A stretch of DNA of 43,268 nt, taken from positions 1 to 43,268 of the forward strand of contig NZ_CABJFS010000013.1 in assembly GCF_902364945.1 (NCBI RefSeq), read 5' to 3'. Below, one piece after another: positions 8,804-20,106 of the stretch (the stretch's first letter is position 1; the number at the start of each line of letters is the position of its first letter). Under the pieces are notes generated by a model. It saw only the letters and a list, made by a program, of their open reading frames with translations. It was not told where the DNA came from and ran no database searches. The DNA is from Collinsella aerofaciens. GTDB lineage: Bacteria > Actinomycetota > Coriobacteriia > Coriobacteriales > Coriobacteriaceae. The translations under genes were made by a program, and so were the position numbers.

Positions 8804-8996
8804 AACGCCAGGGGTCGGCTTCGAAGAGGGGCTCGCGCTCGGGGCGACGATCGCTATAAGGATCGTAGCCGTCGTCATCCTCGTTCTCGGCACGGATATA
8901 GGGGTCGCGCGGCTTGGGTGCCGGCTTAGGCGCAGGCTTGGGTGCGGCGGGTACGGCATCGGTCGCCGGCGTGTTCGTTTTGTTCTTGTCCATCAT
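8802..8996 (-). CDS. Small Pro/Lys-rich acidic-tailed protein
   Basis: A 64-residue, low-complexity protein: a KPAPKPAPKP-type stretch at about residues 19-29, then an acidic, Tyr/Asp-rich segment (ENEDDDGYDPYSD) and an Arg/Glu end. No signal peptide or membrane span. ATG at 8996 was chosen because AAGGAG lies 8 nt upstream; a nearer ATG would leave only 2 nt. It lies just past the clpB terminator on the same strand. The function is unknown and it is probably disordered. Confidence 0.6.
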   Translation of the reverse strand: MMDKNKTNTPATDAVPAAPKPAPKPAPKPRDPYIRAENEDDDGYDPYSDRRPEREPLFEADPWR

Positions 8997-9048
8997 CTGC
9001 ATAGCTCCTTGCCATGTGCTCACGTTCAACACCATCGATTGTCGCACG

Positions 9049-9085
9049 AAAAAGGGCGGCGGACCCAATCGGATCCGCCGCCCTT
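9049..9085 (-). terminator. Rho-independent terminator of clpB
   Basis: Read on the minus strand: a 12-bp stem (AAGGGCGGCGGA with TCCGCCGCCCTT) followed by TTTTTC, 44 nt past the clpB stop. Confidence 0.9.
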
Positions 9086-9128
9086 GGCGTTTTGCTCTAA
9101 AGGCAGATTTTAAGGCATGGCCCAAAAT

Positions 9129-11756
9129 CTACTCGGCGTCGGGGACCTCGTAGGTGGCCGCCGGCGTGTTGTCGCACACGACGGTAAAGCCGCCGTCCTT
9201 GTCAGCATCGACCGTCACCTGATCGCCCTCGCGCACCGTGCCGTCGATGATGGCGGCGGCGATGGCGTCCACGACCTCGCGCTGGACCAGGCGCTTGAGC
9301 GGACGGGCACCGAACACGGGGTCCAGGCCACCCACGGCGAGCATTTGCTTGGCCGCCGGGGTGATGGCAAGCGTCATGCGCTCCTTGGCCAGGCGTGCGC
9401 GAACGTCGGCAAGCTGGATGTCGACGATCTTCTCGATCTGCGCCATGCCGAGCGGATGGAACACCACGATATCGTCGATACGGTTGAGGAACTCGGGGCG
9501 GAAGGTCTGAGCCATGGCGGCGTCGACCTGATGGCGCATCTCCTCCTCGTCCTTACCGGACAGATCGGCGATGGCCTTGGAGCCCACGTTGGACGTCATG
9601 ATGATAATCGTGTTCTTGAAGGACACCTGGCGACCCTGGCCATCGGTCAGACGGCCGTCATCAAGCACCTGCAACAGCACGTTAAAGACATCCGGGTGAG
9701 CCTTCTCCATCTCGTCGAGCAAGATCACGGAGTACGGACGACGGCGCACGGCCTCGGTGAGCTGGCCGCCCTCGTCGTAGCCTACGTATCCCGGAGGCGC
9801 ACCGATCAGACGCTGGACGCTGAACTTCTCCATGTACTCGGACATGTCGATACGCACGAGCGCGCGCTCGTCATCGAACAGGCACTCGGCCAGCGCCTTG
9901 GCGAGCTCGGTCTTGCCCACGCCGGTGGGGCCCAGGAAGAAGAAGCTGCCGATGGGCTTGTCCGGGTCGGAGAGACCCGCGCGGCTGCGACGCACAGCCG
10001 CGGCCACAGCGGAGACCGCCTCATCCTGACCGATGACGCGCTTATGCAGCTCGCCCTCCAGGCCCTTGAGCTTGTCGAGCTCGCCCTGCATCATCTTGGA
10101 CACGGGCACGCCGGTCCAGGCACTCACGACCTCGGCAATCTCGTCGGAGGTCACCTGCTCGTTGAGGCCCTCGCCGTCCTGCTCCTTTTGCGCCTCGAGC
10201 GCAGCCTCGGACTCCTGAATCTGCTGCTGCAGGCCCGGAATCACGGAGAAGCGCAGCTCGGACGCACGACCCAGGTCGCCGTTGCGCGTCGCGCGCTCCT
10301 CTTCGCTCTTGGCCTCGTCAAGCTGGCCCTTAAGCTCCTGCACGTGGTCGATGGCGTTCTTTTGGTTGAGCCAGCCAGCCTTTTGCACGTTGAGCTTTTC
10401 CTGGACCTCGGCAATCTCCTGGCGCAGGGCTTCCAGACGCTCCTTGGAGGCGTCATCGGTCTCCTTCATGAGCGCCTGCTCCTCGATCTGCAGCTGGGTG
10501 AGCTGACGCGTGGTGGCGTCGATCTCGACCGGCATGCTGTCGAGCTCCATGCGAAGGCGGCTTGCGGCCTCATCGACCAGGTCGATGGCCTTGTCGGGAA
10601 GGAAGCGGTCGGCGATGTAGCGATCGGAGAGGTCGGCGGCGGCCACGAGCGCGCTATCGGTGATATGCACGCCGTGGAAGATCTCGTACTTCTCCTTGAG
10701 GCCACGCAGGATCGAGATGGTGTCCTCGACGGTAGGCTCGGAGACCATCACGGTCTGGAAACGACGCGCGAGCGCCGCGTCCTTCTCGATGTACTTGCGG
10801 TATTCGTCGAGCGTAGTCGCGCCGATCGCGTGCAGATCGCCACGGGCAAGCGCCGGCTTCAGGATGTTGCCGGCGTCCATGGAGCCCTCGGTGGCACCCG
10901 CGCCCACGATGGTGTGGAGCTCATCGATGAACAGGATGACCTTGCCCTCGGACTTCTGTACCTCCTTGAGCACGGCCTTCAAGCGGTCCTCGAACTCGCC
11001 GCGGTACTTGGCGCCGGCGACCAGCGCGCTCATGTCGAGCTCGATAAGGTCGCGGTCGCGCAGCGTGCTCGGCACGTCGCCGGCCACGATACGCTGGGCG
11101 ATGCCCTCGACGATGGCCGTCTTGCCGACGCCCGGCTCGCCGATGAGCACCGGGTTGTTCTTGGTGCGACGGGACAGGACCTGGATGGTACGACGGATCT
11201 CGTCGGTACGGCCGATGACCGGGTCGAGTTTGCCGGCGCGGGCAAGGTCGCAGATATTGCGGCCGTACTGCTCCAGCGCCTCAAACTGGGTCTTGTCCTC
11301 GGCAGACGTCACGCGGTCATCGCCGCGCAGCTCCTCGTAGACCTGCTCGATGCGCTCCTTGGTCACGCCGGCATCGCGCAGTACACGACCAGCCTCGCCT
11401 TTGTCCTCGGCAAGCGCCATCAGCAGATGCTCGGTCACCACAAAGCTGTCGCCCATCTTGGTGGCCTTTTTCTCGGCCTTCTCGATGACGCGAACGAGCT
11501 CGTTGGACAGGCCCATCTGCTGGCCCTCGCCCGAAACCTTGGGCGCGTGGTCGATGGCATCTTGTGTGGAGCGTACGAGCTGGGCCGGGTCGGCACCGAT
11601 GCGCTCGATGATCACGGAGATATTGCGCTCGCCGGCACCGAGCAGGGCGGACAGCAGGTGAATCGGCTCCACCGCGCCGGCCTGCGCATCGGCAGCCGTG
11701 CTCATGGCGGTCTGCAGCGCCTCGCGCGACGTCATTGCTAGCTTATCGATTCTCAT
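9129..11756 (-). CDS. clpB: ATP-dependent disaggregase ClpB
   Basis: An Hsp100 chaperone that pulls polypeptides out of aggregates together with DnaK, DnaJ and GrpE. Its 875 residues are a full-length match. The N-terminal double-Clp domain spans about 1-145; NBD1 has Walker [11 protein letters not shown] near 205 and the [14 protein letters not shown] loop; the coiled-coil middle domain spans about 405-525, which separates ClpB from ClpA/ClpC; NBD2 has Walker [15 protein letters not shown] near 605 and ends in a typical NBD2 region. The start has GAGAGGTGA upstream. Transcription probably starts from TATAAT at 11835-11840, overlapped by the same palindrome found before dnaK. Confidence 0.97.
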   Translation of the reverse strand: MRIDKLAMTSREALQTAMSTAADAQAGAVEPIHLLSALLGAGERNISVIIERIGADPAQLVRSTQDAIDHAPKVSGEGQQMGLSNELVRVIEKAEKKATKMGDSFVVTEHLLMALAEDKGEAGRVLRDAGVTKERIEQVYEELRGDDRVTSAEDKTQFEALEQYGRNICDLARAGKLDPVIGRTDEIRRTIQVLSRRTKNNPVLIGEPGVGKTAIVEGIAQRIVAGDVPSTLRDRDLIELDMSALVAGAKYRGEFEDRLKAVLKEVQKSEGKVILFIDELHTIVGAGATEGSMDAGNILKPALARGDLHAIGATTLDEYRKYIEKDAALARRFQTVMVSEPTVEDTISILRGLKEKYEIFHGVHITDSALVAAADLSDRYIADRFLPDKAIDLVDEAASRLRMELDSMPVEIDATTRQLTQLQIEEQALMKETDDASKERLEALRQEIAEVQEKLNVQKAGWLNQKNAIDHVQELKGQLDEAKSEEERATRNGDLGRASELRFSVIPGLQQQIQESEAALEAQKEQDGEGLNEQVTSDEIAEVVSAWTGVPVSKMMQGELDKLKGLEGELHKRVIGQDEAVSAVAAAVRRSRAGLSDPDKPIGSFFFLGPTGVGKTELAKALAECLFDDERALVRIDMSEYMEKFSVQRLIGAPPGYVGYDEGGQLTEAVRRRPYSVILLDEMEKAHPDVFNVLLQVLDDGRLTDGQGRQVSFKNTIIIMTSNVGSKAIADLSGKDEEEMRHQVDAAMAQTFRPEFLNRIDDIVVFHPLGMAQIEKIVDIQLADVRARLAKERMTLAITPAAKQMLAVGGLDPVFGARPLKRLVQREVVDAIAAAIIDGTVREGDQVTVDADKDGGFTVVCDNTPAATYEVPDAE

Positions 11757-11845
11757 GGAATCACCTCTCTTGGGGCGGCCGCCCTACGGGGCGGCTTCAC
11801 GTTGTTCGAGAAGTATTGTTGCCAGCTTTGCGCGATTATATACAT

Positions 11846-11872
11846 AAATCTAAGTCTCTATATATAAGATTT
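11846..11872. promoter_or_regulatory. Putative HspR (HAIR-like) operator of clpB
   Basis: AAATCTAAGT-N7-TATAAGATTT. Both 10-bp halves are identical to those at 20080-20106 before dnaK, while the 7-bp centres differ. The 7-bp gap matches the geometry of actinobacterial HAIR boxes (CTTGAGT-N7-ACTCAAG), although the half-site sequence is diverged. It lies just upstream of the TATAAT box at 11835-11840. Confidence 0.72.
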
Positions 11873-11896
11873 TCTGAGTGCTCTCATGACATGCAA

Positions 11897-11931
11897 ACCA
11901 CCACAAAGGCGCCTGTCCCCTTTGTGGTGGT
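11897..11931. repeat. GTCCC-loop hairpin
   Basis: Perfect 13-bp arms (ACCACCACAAAGG, 11897-11909, with 11919-11931) around CGCCTGTCC. A half copy, without the left arm, lies at 12775-12795. Confidence 0.8.
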
Positions 11932-11972
11932 CCAGAGAAGAATCAGCCCCGATTAAAAGAGGCGGCATCAAG
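11919..11972. repeat. 54-bp direct repeat, copy 1
   Basis: Matches 12783-12835 with one indel and several substitutions, from CCTTTGTGGTGGTCC to GGCGGCATCAAG. The two copies frame the gene at 12117-12764. In this copy the GC stem near the end is degenerate. Confidence 0.7.
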
Positions 11973-12116
11973 CCCAGTCTACGTTTGGCGATCCCAAATC
12001 GAAGCCCAATAGGGCCTTTTAGCCCCCCATTTCGAACGATCGCTTTCTTTTGAATATTGTCGCAAGCTGATATCATTTATTTTAATGATTGCATATTGTA
12101 AGCGAGGTGCCCCACC

Positions 12117-12764
12117 GTGAAACGCTCCACCTATATCGGCCTACTCGTCTTAGCGTTTGCGATTACCGCAGTCGGCGTGGGCATTATCTATCTCGCATTT
12201 CTCCCCGCCTCTGCAACGCAGGCGGTGATTGAGACCGTAAGCTATCCCATCGAAATCCTCACCGATATCGTCAAACCCGATTCGATCACCGTCGATTTTG
12301 ACGGTACGCCCGCAGCGCTTGGGGTCAGCAACTATCCCCGTATCGAACTTGGGGCCACGCGCTATACCAAAGATGAGCAGCTTATCGGTAAGGCAGCCAA
12401 GTTGCTCAAAGGCAAGACGTTTAAGCGGTGGTACGGCGCCGTAATATATCGAGTCAAGAATAGCCAAATGAATGGCGGGTATCATTCGACCCTTGAACTC
12501 GATGCAGCAAACGGGAGCAGACTGTGCAACGTCTCATACGACCCCGGCTATGTGGACAATGAAGGGCCGGGGGTCTATATCTCGGATGGCGACGTAATCT
12601 ACGTCATGGAGGGCGACCAGACGGCAGTCGTCAGTTTTATGGATCAGTGTACCGAGGATGCCTACGAACAAACCTGCGAGCCCGATCCACAGACAGCGCG
12701 CGACAGCGGCTCAGCACGCACTTGGCTATTTGACGATGAGATAACCTGGACCCCATCGAAATAA
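12117..12764 (+). CDS. Exported or membrane-anchored protein, unknown function
   Basis: No family was recognised. The 215 residues begin with a basic start and a hydrophobic segment at about 6-28 (YIGLLVLAFAITAVGVGIIYLAF), an uncleaved anchor or signal peptide. The rest is extracellular, beta-rich and moderately acidic, with three Cys (near 137, 178 and 187). The start is GTG with GAGGTG upstream. Base composition is nearer balance than in the flanking GC-rich genes. The gene stands alone between two related 53-54 bp direct repeats, a layout that would fit insertion or duplication. Confidence 0.7.
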   Translation: MKRSTYIGLLVLAFAITAVGVGIIYLAFLPASATQAVIETVSYPIEILTDIVKPDSITVDFDGTPAALGVSNYPRIELGATRYTKDEQLIGKAAKLLKGKTFKRWYGAVIYRVKNSQMNGGYHSTLELDAANGSRLCNVSYDPGYVDNEGPGVYISDGDVIYVMEGDQTAVVSFMDQCTEDAYEQTCEPDPQTARDSGSARTWLFDDEITWTPSK

Positions 12765-12782
12765 GAACCCGCCGGACAGGCA

Positions 12783-12835
12783 CCTTTGTGGTGGTCCAAA
12801 AAGAAGCCGCCCCAATAAAAAGGGGCGGCATCAAG
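12783..12835 (-). repeat. 53-bp direct repeat, copy 2, with terminator-like stem
   Basis: Related to 11919-11972. Here an intact GCCGCCCC/GGGGCGGC stem (12806-12813, 12822-12829) is followed on the minus strand by TTCTTTTT. It could therefore end leftward transcripts from the hydratase gene. Confidence 0.7.
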
Positions 12836-12886
12836 TAAGTCTATTTATTAGCGTCCCTCAAGACCCAACGAGAACGCAGAAATGTA

Positions 12887-12960
12887 GCCCGGGGCTTACC
12901 CTTTCCCGAACGCGACCCTCGCGAAGCGCGTGAGCGGGCGGGAAAGGGTAAGCCCCGGGC
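12887..12960. repeat. 22-bp perfect inverted repeat after hydratase gene
   Basis: Arms 12887-12908 and 12939-12960 are exactly complementary (inner sequence GGGGCTTACCCTTTCCCG). The 30-nt loop is itself rich in CGCG. No T-run follows, so it is not a simple intrinsic terminator. It starts 15 nt beyond the hydratase stop. Confidence 0.8.
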
Positions 12961-12975
12961 GGACAATTAAGTGCG

Positions 12976-15276
12976 TTACTCGGCAGCGGCCTTAAACTTG
13001 TTGTAGTTGATCAGGCAGCCGGCCTTGACGATGGCACGCTCCTCTGCCGTCATATCGGCAATGTAGAGCTCAATCTGCTCGACCGCGCCGTCGGCGCGCA
13101 CCACGTAGGCAGTGATGTTCTTCAGGTCGCCATCGAGCGCGGCGCGGATACCCGGCACAAAGACGTAGTCTCCCACCTCAAAGTTGGGCTCGGCCTCCAT
13201 CTGGAAGGGCACCATGCCCCAGTTCATCACGTTGGAGCGATAGCGCTTGGTGGCGTACTCGTGGACGATGTTGGCCAGGCCGCCAATTACGCGCTGGCAG
13301 CTCGCGGCCTGCTCGCGGGCGCTGCCGTCGCCAGGCTTCTTGGCGTAAATCATGGAACCGAACTCGGTCGCCTTGGCATCGGCCGCGACACCCGCGCCGG
13401 CCAGTGCCTCGAACACACCAGCAAGCTCGGCATCGAGCGCCGTCAGATCGCCCGCGGACTCGCCGGCAACGCGGCGCTTCTCCACGGCGTCGACCTCCTT
13501 GGAGCGACCCACGTAGGCCGGGTCGCGGCGGCTGAGCGTAAACTCTGCCAGGCCCAGCGGGTTGGAGCGGAAGGAGCTCGTCTCGCCCGAGGGAATGAGC
13601 TCGTCGGTCGTGGTGACGGGATCCATGATCTTGGAGCACACCTTGAGCAGGATGTCGTCGCCGAGTGGCTCCATCGCAGGCCACGGCTTGATATTGGGGC
13701 CCTCGACCAGCTCGTCTGCAGGCTCGGCCTTGCCAAAGCCCCAGTACACGCGCTTCTTGTAGGGAGCGTCGTCAAAGATGTACTCGCAGGCCTCGTCCCA
13801 AGTGTCCTCGGGCAGATCGGTCGCCGGGGTGAGCACGCCACCGTTGGCCGCGGTCGCCGCAATGGAGCGGGCGTCCATCAGGGCCACGGCGCTCAGCTGG
13901 CCGTTGCCCGGTTTGGAACCCTCGCGGTTGGGGAAGTTGCGCGTGGTGTGGCGGATGGACAGGCCGTTGTTGGCCGGCGTGTCGCCGGCACCAAAGCACG
14001 GGCCGCAGAACGCCGTGCGCACGATCGCGCCGGCCTCCATGAGGTCATACATATAGCCGCGACGCGTGAGCTCGAGCGCCACGGGCTGGCTTGTGGGATA
14101 GACCGACAGCGAGAACTCGCCGCAGCCGGTGTTGGCGCCCTTGAGCACGCGGGCAGCCTGGACCACGGAGTCGTAGTTGCCGCCCGAGCAGCCGGCGATA
14201 ACGCCCTGCTGCACGTGCAGCTTGCCGTCGACGATCTTGTCGAGCAGGCTAAAGTGCGTCTTGCCCTCGCCGATCTTAGCGGCCTCGAGCTCCACCTCGT
14301 GAAGGATGTCCTCGAGGTTCTCGTTGAGCTCGTCAATCTCAAAGCCGTTGGAAGGATGGAACGGCAGGGCGATCATGGGCTTGATGCTCGACAGGTCGAC
14401 CTCGACGCAACCGTCGTAGTAGGCGACATCGGCGGGCTTGAGCTCGCGATAGTCGTCGCCGCGGCCGTGCATGGTTAAAAACGCGTGCGTGTCCTCGTCG
14501 GTTGCCCAGATGCTCGACAGGCAGGTGGTCTCGGTGGTCATGACGTCGACACCGTTGCGGTAGTCGGTCGTCATGCTCGAGATGCCGGGGCCCACGAACT
14601 CCATGACCTTGTTCTTAACGTAGCCCTTGGCAAAGACGGCGCGGATGATGGCGAGCGCCACGTCGTGCGGGCCGACGCCGGGGCGCGGGGCACCCGTGAG
14701 GTAGATGGCAACGACGCCGGGATAGGCGACATCGTAGGTGTCGCGCAGCAACTGCTTGGCCAGCTCGCCGCCGCCCTCACCCACGGCCATGGTGCCCAGG
14801 GCGCCGTAGCGGGTGTGCGAGTCGGAACCCAGGATCATCTTGCCGCAACCGGCAAAGTTCTCACGCATAAAGGAGTGGATAACGGCGATGTGCGGCGGGA
14901 CGAAGATGCCGCCGTACTTCTTGGCCGCGGAGAGGCCAAAGACGTGGTCGTCCTCGTTGATGGTGCCGCCCACGGCGCACAGCGAGTTATGGCAGTTGGT
15001 GAGCACGTAGGGCAGCGGGAACTGCTCCATGCCCGAGGCACGCGCCGTCTGGATGATGCCGACAAAGGTGATGTCGTGGCTCGCCATGGCGTCGAAGCGA
15101 ATCTTGAGCGCCTCGGGGTCGCCGGACGTATTGTGTGCCTGGAGGATCGAATACGCGATGGTTCCGCGTTTGGCATCCTCGGGCGCCTGCGTAATGCCGC
15201 GCTCGGCAGCCTCGGCCGCAGGCACGACCTCGCTGCCGCCGCGCAGGTAGATGCCGTCCTCGTACAGCTTGACCAT
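12976..15276 (-). CDS. Aconitase-superfamily hydratase (YbhJ-like)
   Basis: A 766-residue [4Fe-4S] (de)hydratase of the aconitase superfamily. The N-terminal catalytic domain has the [21 protein letters not shown] region, CSGGNYD, and the cluster motif FCGPCFGAG near 433; the C-terminal swivel domain has [10 protein letters not shown], equivalent to the SREHA substrate loop. The substitutions ([13 protein letters not shown]) are closer to the YbhJ/hydratase branch than to AcnA or AcnB, so citrate may not be the substrate. Methionine at 15276 was chosen, 60 residues inside the longest frame, because GGGAG lies 6 nt upstream and MVKLYEDG begins the conserved part. It is monocistronic. Confidence 0.85.
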   Translation of the reverse strand: MVKLYEDGIYLRGGSEVVPAAEAAERGITQAPEDAKRGTIAYSILQAHNTSGDPEALKIRFDAMASHDITFVGIIQTARASGMEQFPLPYVLTNCHNSLCAVGGTINEDDHVFGLSAAKKYGGIFVPPHIAVIHSFMRENFAGCGKMILGSDSHTRYGALGTMAVGEGGGELAKQLLRDTYDVAYPGVVAIYLTGAPRPGVGPHDVALAIIRAVFAKGYVKNKVMEFVGPGISSMTTDYRNGVDVMTTETTCLSSIWATDEDTHAFLTMHGRGDDYRELKPADVAYYDGCVEVDLSSIKPMIALPFHPSNGFEIDELNENLEDILHEVELEAAKIGEGKTHFSLLDKIVDGKLHVQQGVIAGCSGGNYDSVVQAARVLKGANTGCGEFSLSVYPTSQPVALELTRRGYMYDLMEAGAIVRTAFCGPCFGAGDTPANNGLSIRHTTRNFPNREGSKPGNGQLSAVALMDARSIAATAANGGVLTPATDLPEDTWDEACEYIFDDAPYKKRVYWGFGKAEPADELVEGPNIKPWPAMEPLGDDILLKVCSKIMDPVTTTDELIPSGETSSFRSNPLGLAEFTLSRRDPAYVGRSKEVDAVEKRRVAGESAGDLTALDAELAGVFEALAGAGVAADAKATEFGSMIYAKKPGDGSAREQAASCQRVIGGLANIVHEYATKRYRSNVMNWGMVPFQMEAEPNFEVGDYVFVPGIRAALDGDLKNITAYVVRADGAVEQIELYIADMTAEERAIVKAGCLINYNKFKAAAE

Positions 15277-15451
15277 ACTGTCTCCCACTCTGCCCAAAAG
15301 ATTTGGGCGCATAGCATACATTCGTTCAATATCGTGCCATAGAACGGTTGCGAGTTGGTTACGAATCTGCACGTTCACTTTATCTAGGTAAAGTAAAGGA
15401 CGTGCCGGTCGAGGGCCGGAAGATTTTGTGCAAGAGCGTCCCTTTCGACTA

Positions 15452-15476
15452 GTCATTTAAGAACGTCCCCAATGAC
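15452..15476 (+). repeat. GTCCC-loop hairpin, covarying copy
   Basis: Arms GTCATT/AATGAC with loop TAAGAACGTCCCC. The loop is identical to that at 293-317, while both arms have changed together (GTCGTT/AACGAC there), so pairing is kept. Confidence 0.82.
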
Positions 15477-15501
15477 TACCCTACCGCATCCGGAGCAAGG
15501 C

Positions 15502-15526
15502 AACGCCGCAGGCAGAGGACGGACAG
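15502..15526 (+). repeat. 25-bp dispersed repeat, copy 1
   Basis: The segment starting AACGCCGCAGG and ending AGAGGACGGACAG matches 43205-43229 with one difference. Both copies lie about 20-40 nt downstream of a GTCCC-loop hairpin. Confidence 0.75.
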
Positions 15527-15558
15527 CGAGCGCCGTCCAGAGCGAACAAGTTGGCATG

Positions 15559-15596
15559 AAAAAGGCAAGGCATAGACCTTCTGGTCATGCCTTGCC
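15559..15596 (-). terminator. Terminator of dnaK-grpE-dnaJ-hspR operon
   Basis: On the minus strand GGCAAGGCATGACC pairs with GGTCTATGCCTTGCC and TTTTT follows, about 70 nt past the hspR stop. It sits inside a 16-bp inverted repeat. Confidence 0.9.
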
Positions 15597-15669
15597 CTTT
15601 GAATGACAAATTGTCGCTCTGGACGGCGCGCAGCGTCAACTGGTCCGCCGTTCGTCAGAACGGCGGAAC

Positions 15670-16086
15670 CTAGAGATCTCCGCCGGCGCCCAGTAGCTTG
15701 CGCATGACTTGCTCGGGGTTAACCGAGCCATCGCGCGGGGCCAGGGCGGTGATCTTCTTCTGCATCTTGTACTCGTGCAGCTCATCCTCGAGCTGGCGCA
15801 CGCGAGCGCGGAGCTTCTCGTTCTCGCGCTCGCGCTCCTCGGCACGCTCCTTCATATCGAGAATGCGCACCACGCCGGCAAGGTTGATACCCTCGTCAGT
15901 CAGCTGGTTGATGAGCTCCAGACGCTCGATATCGGCACGCGAATACAGGCGTGTGTTACCGCCCGAGCGCTGGGGGTTCACCAGGCCCTTAGACTCGTAG
16001 ACGCGCAGAGTCTGCGGATGCATGCCGGTCAGCTCGGCCGCCACGCTGATCATGTACAGCGGTTTGTTCCTATTGTCCTCGGCCAT
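15670..16086 (-). CDS. hspR: MerR-family heat-shock repressor HspR
   Basis: A 138-residue repressor of dnaK and clpB in actinobacteria, acting with DnaK as co-repressor. The N-terminal MerR helix-turn-helix spans about 12-80 (ISVAAELTGMHPQTLRVYE, then RLYSRADIERL); the rest is a Glu/Arg-rich coiled coil, about 84-120. No metal-binding Cys, as expected for HspR. It is the last gene of the dnaK operon, 72 nt after dnaJ, so it is probably autoregulated. Predicted targets are the matching palindromes at 11846 and 20080. Confidence 0.92.
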   Translation of the reverse strand: MAEDNRNKPLYMISVAAELTGMHPQTLRVYESKGLVNPQRSGGNTRLYSRADIERLELINQLTDEGINLAGVVRILDMKERAEERERENEKLRARVRQLEDELHEYKMQKKITALAPRDGSVNPEQVMRKLLGAGGDL

Positions 16087-16158
16087 GCTACCTGACCCCT
16101 TTCCGTCTCGTTATCGTCCATCATAAGCCCGCGGGCGCGGGCGCGCGCCGCGACCGCC

Positions 16159-17124
16159 CTAGTACGTCGCCTTGTAACGGTTGACCTTCTCGCGATAGTC
16201 GCGCGTGTCGGCCTCGCGCAGCTTGGTCATGGCATCGCGCTCGTCATCGGATAGGTTCGTGGGGACCTGCACCTTGATCTCGACAAGCAGCGCGCCTGTG
16301 CGGCCACGGTGCTTAACGTCGGGCGCACCCATCTCCTTAAAGCGGAACTTCTTGCCCGTCTGGGTGCCAGCGGGCACCTTCAGACGAACCGTCGCGCCGC
16401 CGGGCGTGGGCACATCCACCGTGCAGCCGAGCGCCGCCTCGTAGACCGAGACCGGTACCTCCATGGTCACGTCGGCGCCTTTGCGCTTGAACAGCGGGTG
16501 CTCCTCCACATGCGTGGTCACGACCAGGTCGCCGCGCTCGCCACCCGCAACGCCATACTCGCCGCGACGCTTGTAGCGTAGCTTGCCGCCATCGACCGCG
16601 CCCGCGGGCACCGAGACCGTGATGGTCTGCTGCTCGCCTGTCGAGGGAATGCGATAGGTGACCTTGTGCGTCACGCCGCGAAACGCGTCCTCGGCCGTTA
16701 CGTCGACAGTCAGCGACAGGTCGCCGCCCTTGCGCGCGCGGCTGCGGCCCGCGCCGGCACCGGCAGCGCCCGCGGCCCCGGCAAAGCCCGAGCCCCAATC
16801 GCTGCCCCAGGCGCCGTTGCCGCTAAATATGCTGTCGAAGATGTCGCCCCAGCCGCTGGCGCCCGCGCCGGCACCGTAGCCGCCGCCATACGCGCCGCCC
16901 GCGCCCGGCATGCCGCCAAACATGAGCATCTGGTCGTACTCTTTGCGCTTCTTCTCGTCCGAAAGCGTTTCGTAGGCCTCGCTAATCTCCTTGAACTTGG
17001 CCTCGTCGCCGCCGGCATCGGGGTGATATTTTTGCGCGAGCTTGCGAAACGCGCTCTTGATCTCTTTGTCGGAGGCGCTCTTGGATACGCCCAGGATGTC
17101 ATAGAAGGTTTTGCCTGCAGCCAT
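16159..17124 (-). CDS. dnaJ: DnaJ-family co-chaperone lacking the zinc finger
   Basis: A 321-residue J-protein that stimulates DnaK ATPase and delivers substrates. The J-domain is at about 4-70 with YHPD; a Gly-rich linker spans about 75-125; the two C-terminal beta domains span about 135-305. There are no CxxCxGxG repeats, so it is a class B (CbpA-like) rather than a canonical class A DnaJ. ATG at 17124 was preferred to an upstream in-frame start because AGGAG lies 7 nt before it. It is separated from grpE by a terminator-like hairpin at 17197. Confidence 0.93.
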   Translation of the reverse strand: MAAGKTFYDILGVSKSASDKEIKSAFRKLAQKYHPDAGGDEAKFKEISEAYETLSDEKKRKEYDQMLMFGGMPGAGGAYGGGYGAGAGASGWGDIFDSIFSGNGAWGSDWGSGFAGAAGAAGAGAGRSRARKGGDLSLTVDVTAEDAFRGVTHKVTYRIPSTGEQQTITVSVPAGAVDGGKLRYKRRGEYGVAGGERGDLVVTTHVEEHPLFKRKGADVTMEVPVSVYEAALGCTVDVPTPGGATVRLKVPAGTQTGKKFRFKEMGAPDVKHRGRTGALLVEIKVQVPTNLSDDERDAMTKLREADTRDYREKVNRYKATY

Positions 17125-17196
17125 CGTAGCTCCTCTCCTGTTACGTCCGCCGTCCATGCAGACGACGGCTCATGCTTTCATATGGCACTAGGTCAG

Positions 17197-17227
17197 AAAG
17201 GGCCCCGGGTGTTGCCCCGGGGCCCTT
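17197..17227 (-). terminator. Intra-operon terminator between grpE and dnaJ
   Basis: A perfect 12-bp stem (AAGGGCCCCGGG, 17198-17209, with 17216-17227) lies 5 nt past the grpE stop, followed on the minus strand by TTTCT. The weak T-run suggests partial read-through, giving more DnaK/GrpE than DnaJ/HspR. Confidence 0.8.
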
Positions 17228-17232
17228 CTCAA

Positions 17233-18075
17233 TTACTCCTCGGTGCTCTCGGCCGTATCGGCCGTAGCATCCTCGGGCGCCGCTTCGGGCTCCGGTGCGG
17301 GGCGCTTCTCGCCACCGTAGGTCACCGTCACCATCGCGGAACGCAGAATACGATCCGCCATGCGGTAGCCCTTCTGGTACACGTCGTTGACGGTCTCGTC
17401 ATACTGCGATGCGTCCTCGACGCGACCCACAGCCTGGTGCTCGAGCGGATCGAACGCCTCGCCCTTGGGGTCGATGGGCTCAACGCCCTCGTGCGCAAAC
17501 ACATCGAGCAGCTTGGCATGAACCGCATCGACGCCGTCGACGAACTGCTTAAAGTCGTCGGAAAGCTCTTGGCTGCGGGCATGGTCGATCGCGCGCTCGA
17601 TATCGTCGATCACCGGCAACAGCGCGGTGACAAGCTTCTCGGTCGCGCGCTCGCGCTCGGCGATGCGCTCGTTGGCGGTGCGGCGACGGAAGTTCTCCCA
17701 GTCGGCCTGTAGACGGGCAGTGCGCTCGGTGGCGTCCTTCGCCTTGTCCTCGGCGGCCTTCTGGGCCTCTGCCGCAGCATCGAGCTCGCTGCGCACGTCG
17801 GTAAGCTCCTTTTGGGCCTGCTCGAACTTGAGCTTAAAGTCGTTGTCGGCGGCTTCCTCACCGGCGCGGATAGCGGCTTCCACCATCTCGTCCTCGGTCA
17901 TCGTCGCCTCCTTGTTGGAATCCTCTACCTGGTTCTCGGCAGCCTCGGCGGCCTCGGCCTCGTTGGCCTCGGTATCGTCGACGGCCTCTACGGGAATCTT
18001 CACGTCCTTCTCCTCAGAGTCAACGGGGGCGGCGCCAGCGGCAGCCGCCTCCGTGCGAGCTTTACGGGCGGACAT
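17233..18075 (-). CDS. grpE: Nucleotide exchange factor GrpE
   Basis: A 280-residue ADP-release factor for DnaK. The core begins with a long coiled coil at about 80-145 (FKLKFEQAQKELTDVRSELD) followed by LQADWENFRRRTANER, the family signature, and ends in the beta wing near 220-260. An acidic, Ala/Glu-rich N-terminal extension of about 75 residues and a similar tail are additions to the usual 190-200 residues. The start codon follows the dnaK stop by 2 nt, indicating translational coupling. Confidence 0.95.
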   Translation of the reverse strand: MSARKARTEAAAAGAAPVDSEEKDVKIPVEAVDDTEANEAEAAEAAENQVEDSNKEATMTEDEMVEAAIRAGEEAADNDFKLKFEQAQKELTDVRSELDAAAEAQKAAEDKAKDATERTARLQADWENFRRRTANERIAERERATEKLVTALLPVIDDIERAIDHARSQELSDDFKQFVDGVDAVHAKLLDVFAHEGVEPIDPKGEAFDPLEHQAVGRVEDASQYDETVNDVYQKGYRMADRILRSAMVTVTYGGEKRPAPEPEAAPEDATADTAESTEE

Positions 18076-18077
18076 GA

Positions 18078-19970
<1,893 letters not shown>

Positions 19971-20079
19971 TAGAAATTCCCTCTCTCTTTTGCGTTCGCG
20001 CCGCCTCGACGATCTGTCGCGCGGCGCTTCGGCTTGTCTTTCAGGATGTAGTGTATCCCCTTATGGGCCGGAATATACA

Positions 20080-20106
20080 AAATCTAAGTCAATTCATATA
20101 AGATTT
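20080..20106. promoter_or_regulatory. Putative HspR (HAIR-like) operator of dnaK
   Basis: AAATCTAAGT-N7-TATAAGATTT, with both halves identical to the clpB site at 11846-11872. On the minus strand a TATATT box (20072-20077) follows immediately, so a bound repressor would cover the -35 region. Confidence 0.72.

Larger units (their letters stand above)
11757..12116. other. Divergent region clpB / 12117 gene
   Basis: No gene fits in these 360 nt. They hold the clpB promoter with the HspR-type palindrome (11846-11872), a GTCCC-loop hairpin (11897-11931), a 54-bp segment repeated at 12783 and, at the right end, the start signals of the 12117 gene (GAGGTG before its GTG). Confidence 0.7.
15277..15669. 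other. Structured intergenic region, hspR / hydratase
   Basis: No gene is supportable in 393 nt. It contains a short palindrome ACTTTA-N6-TAAAGT (15377-15394), possibly regulating the hydratase gene; a GTCCC-loop hairpin (15452-15476); a 25-bp repeat also found at 43205; a 16-bp inverted repeat (15530-15545 with 15614-15629); and, nested in it, the terminator of the dnaK operon. Confidence 0.75.

Noticed and set aside
9117..11741. An 874-codon open frame on the plus strand opposite clpB
   Set aside because: It mirrors clpB almost exactly, has Leu/His/Gly-biased composition typical of antisense of GC-rich genes, and lacks any domain. clpB is unmistakable on the other strand.
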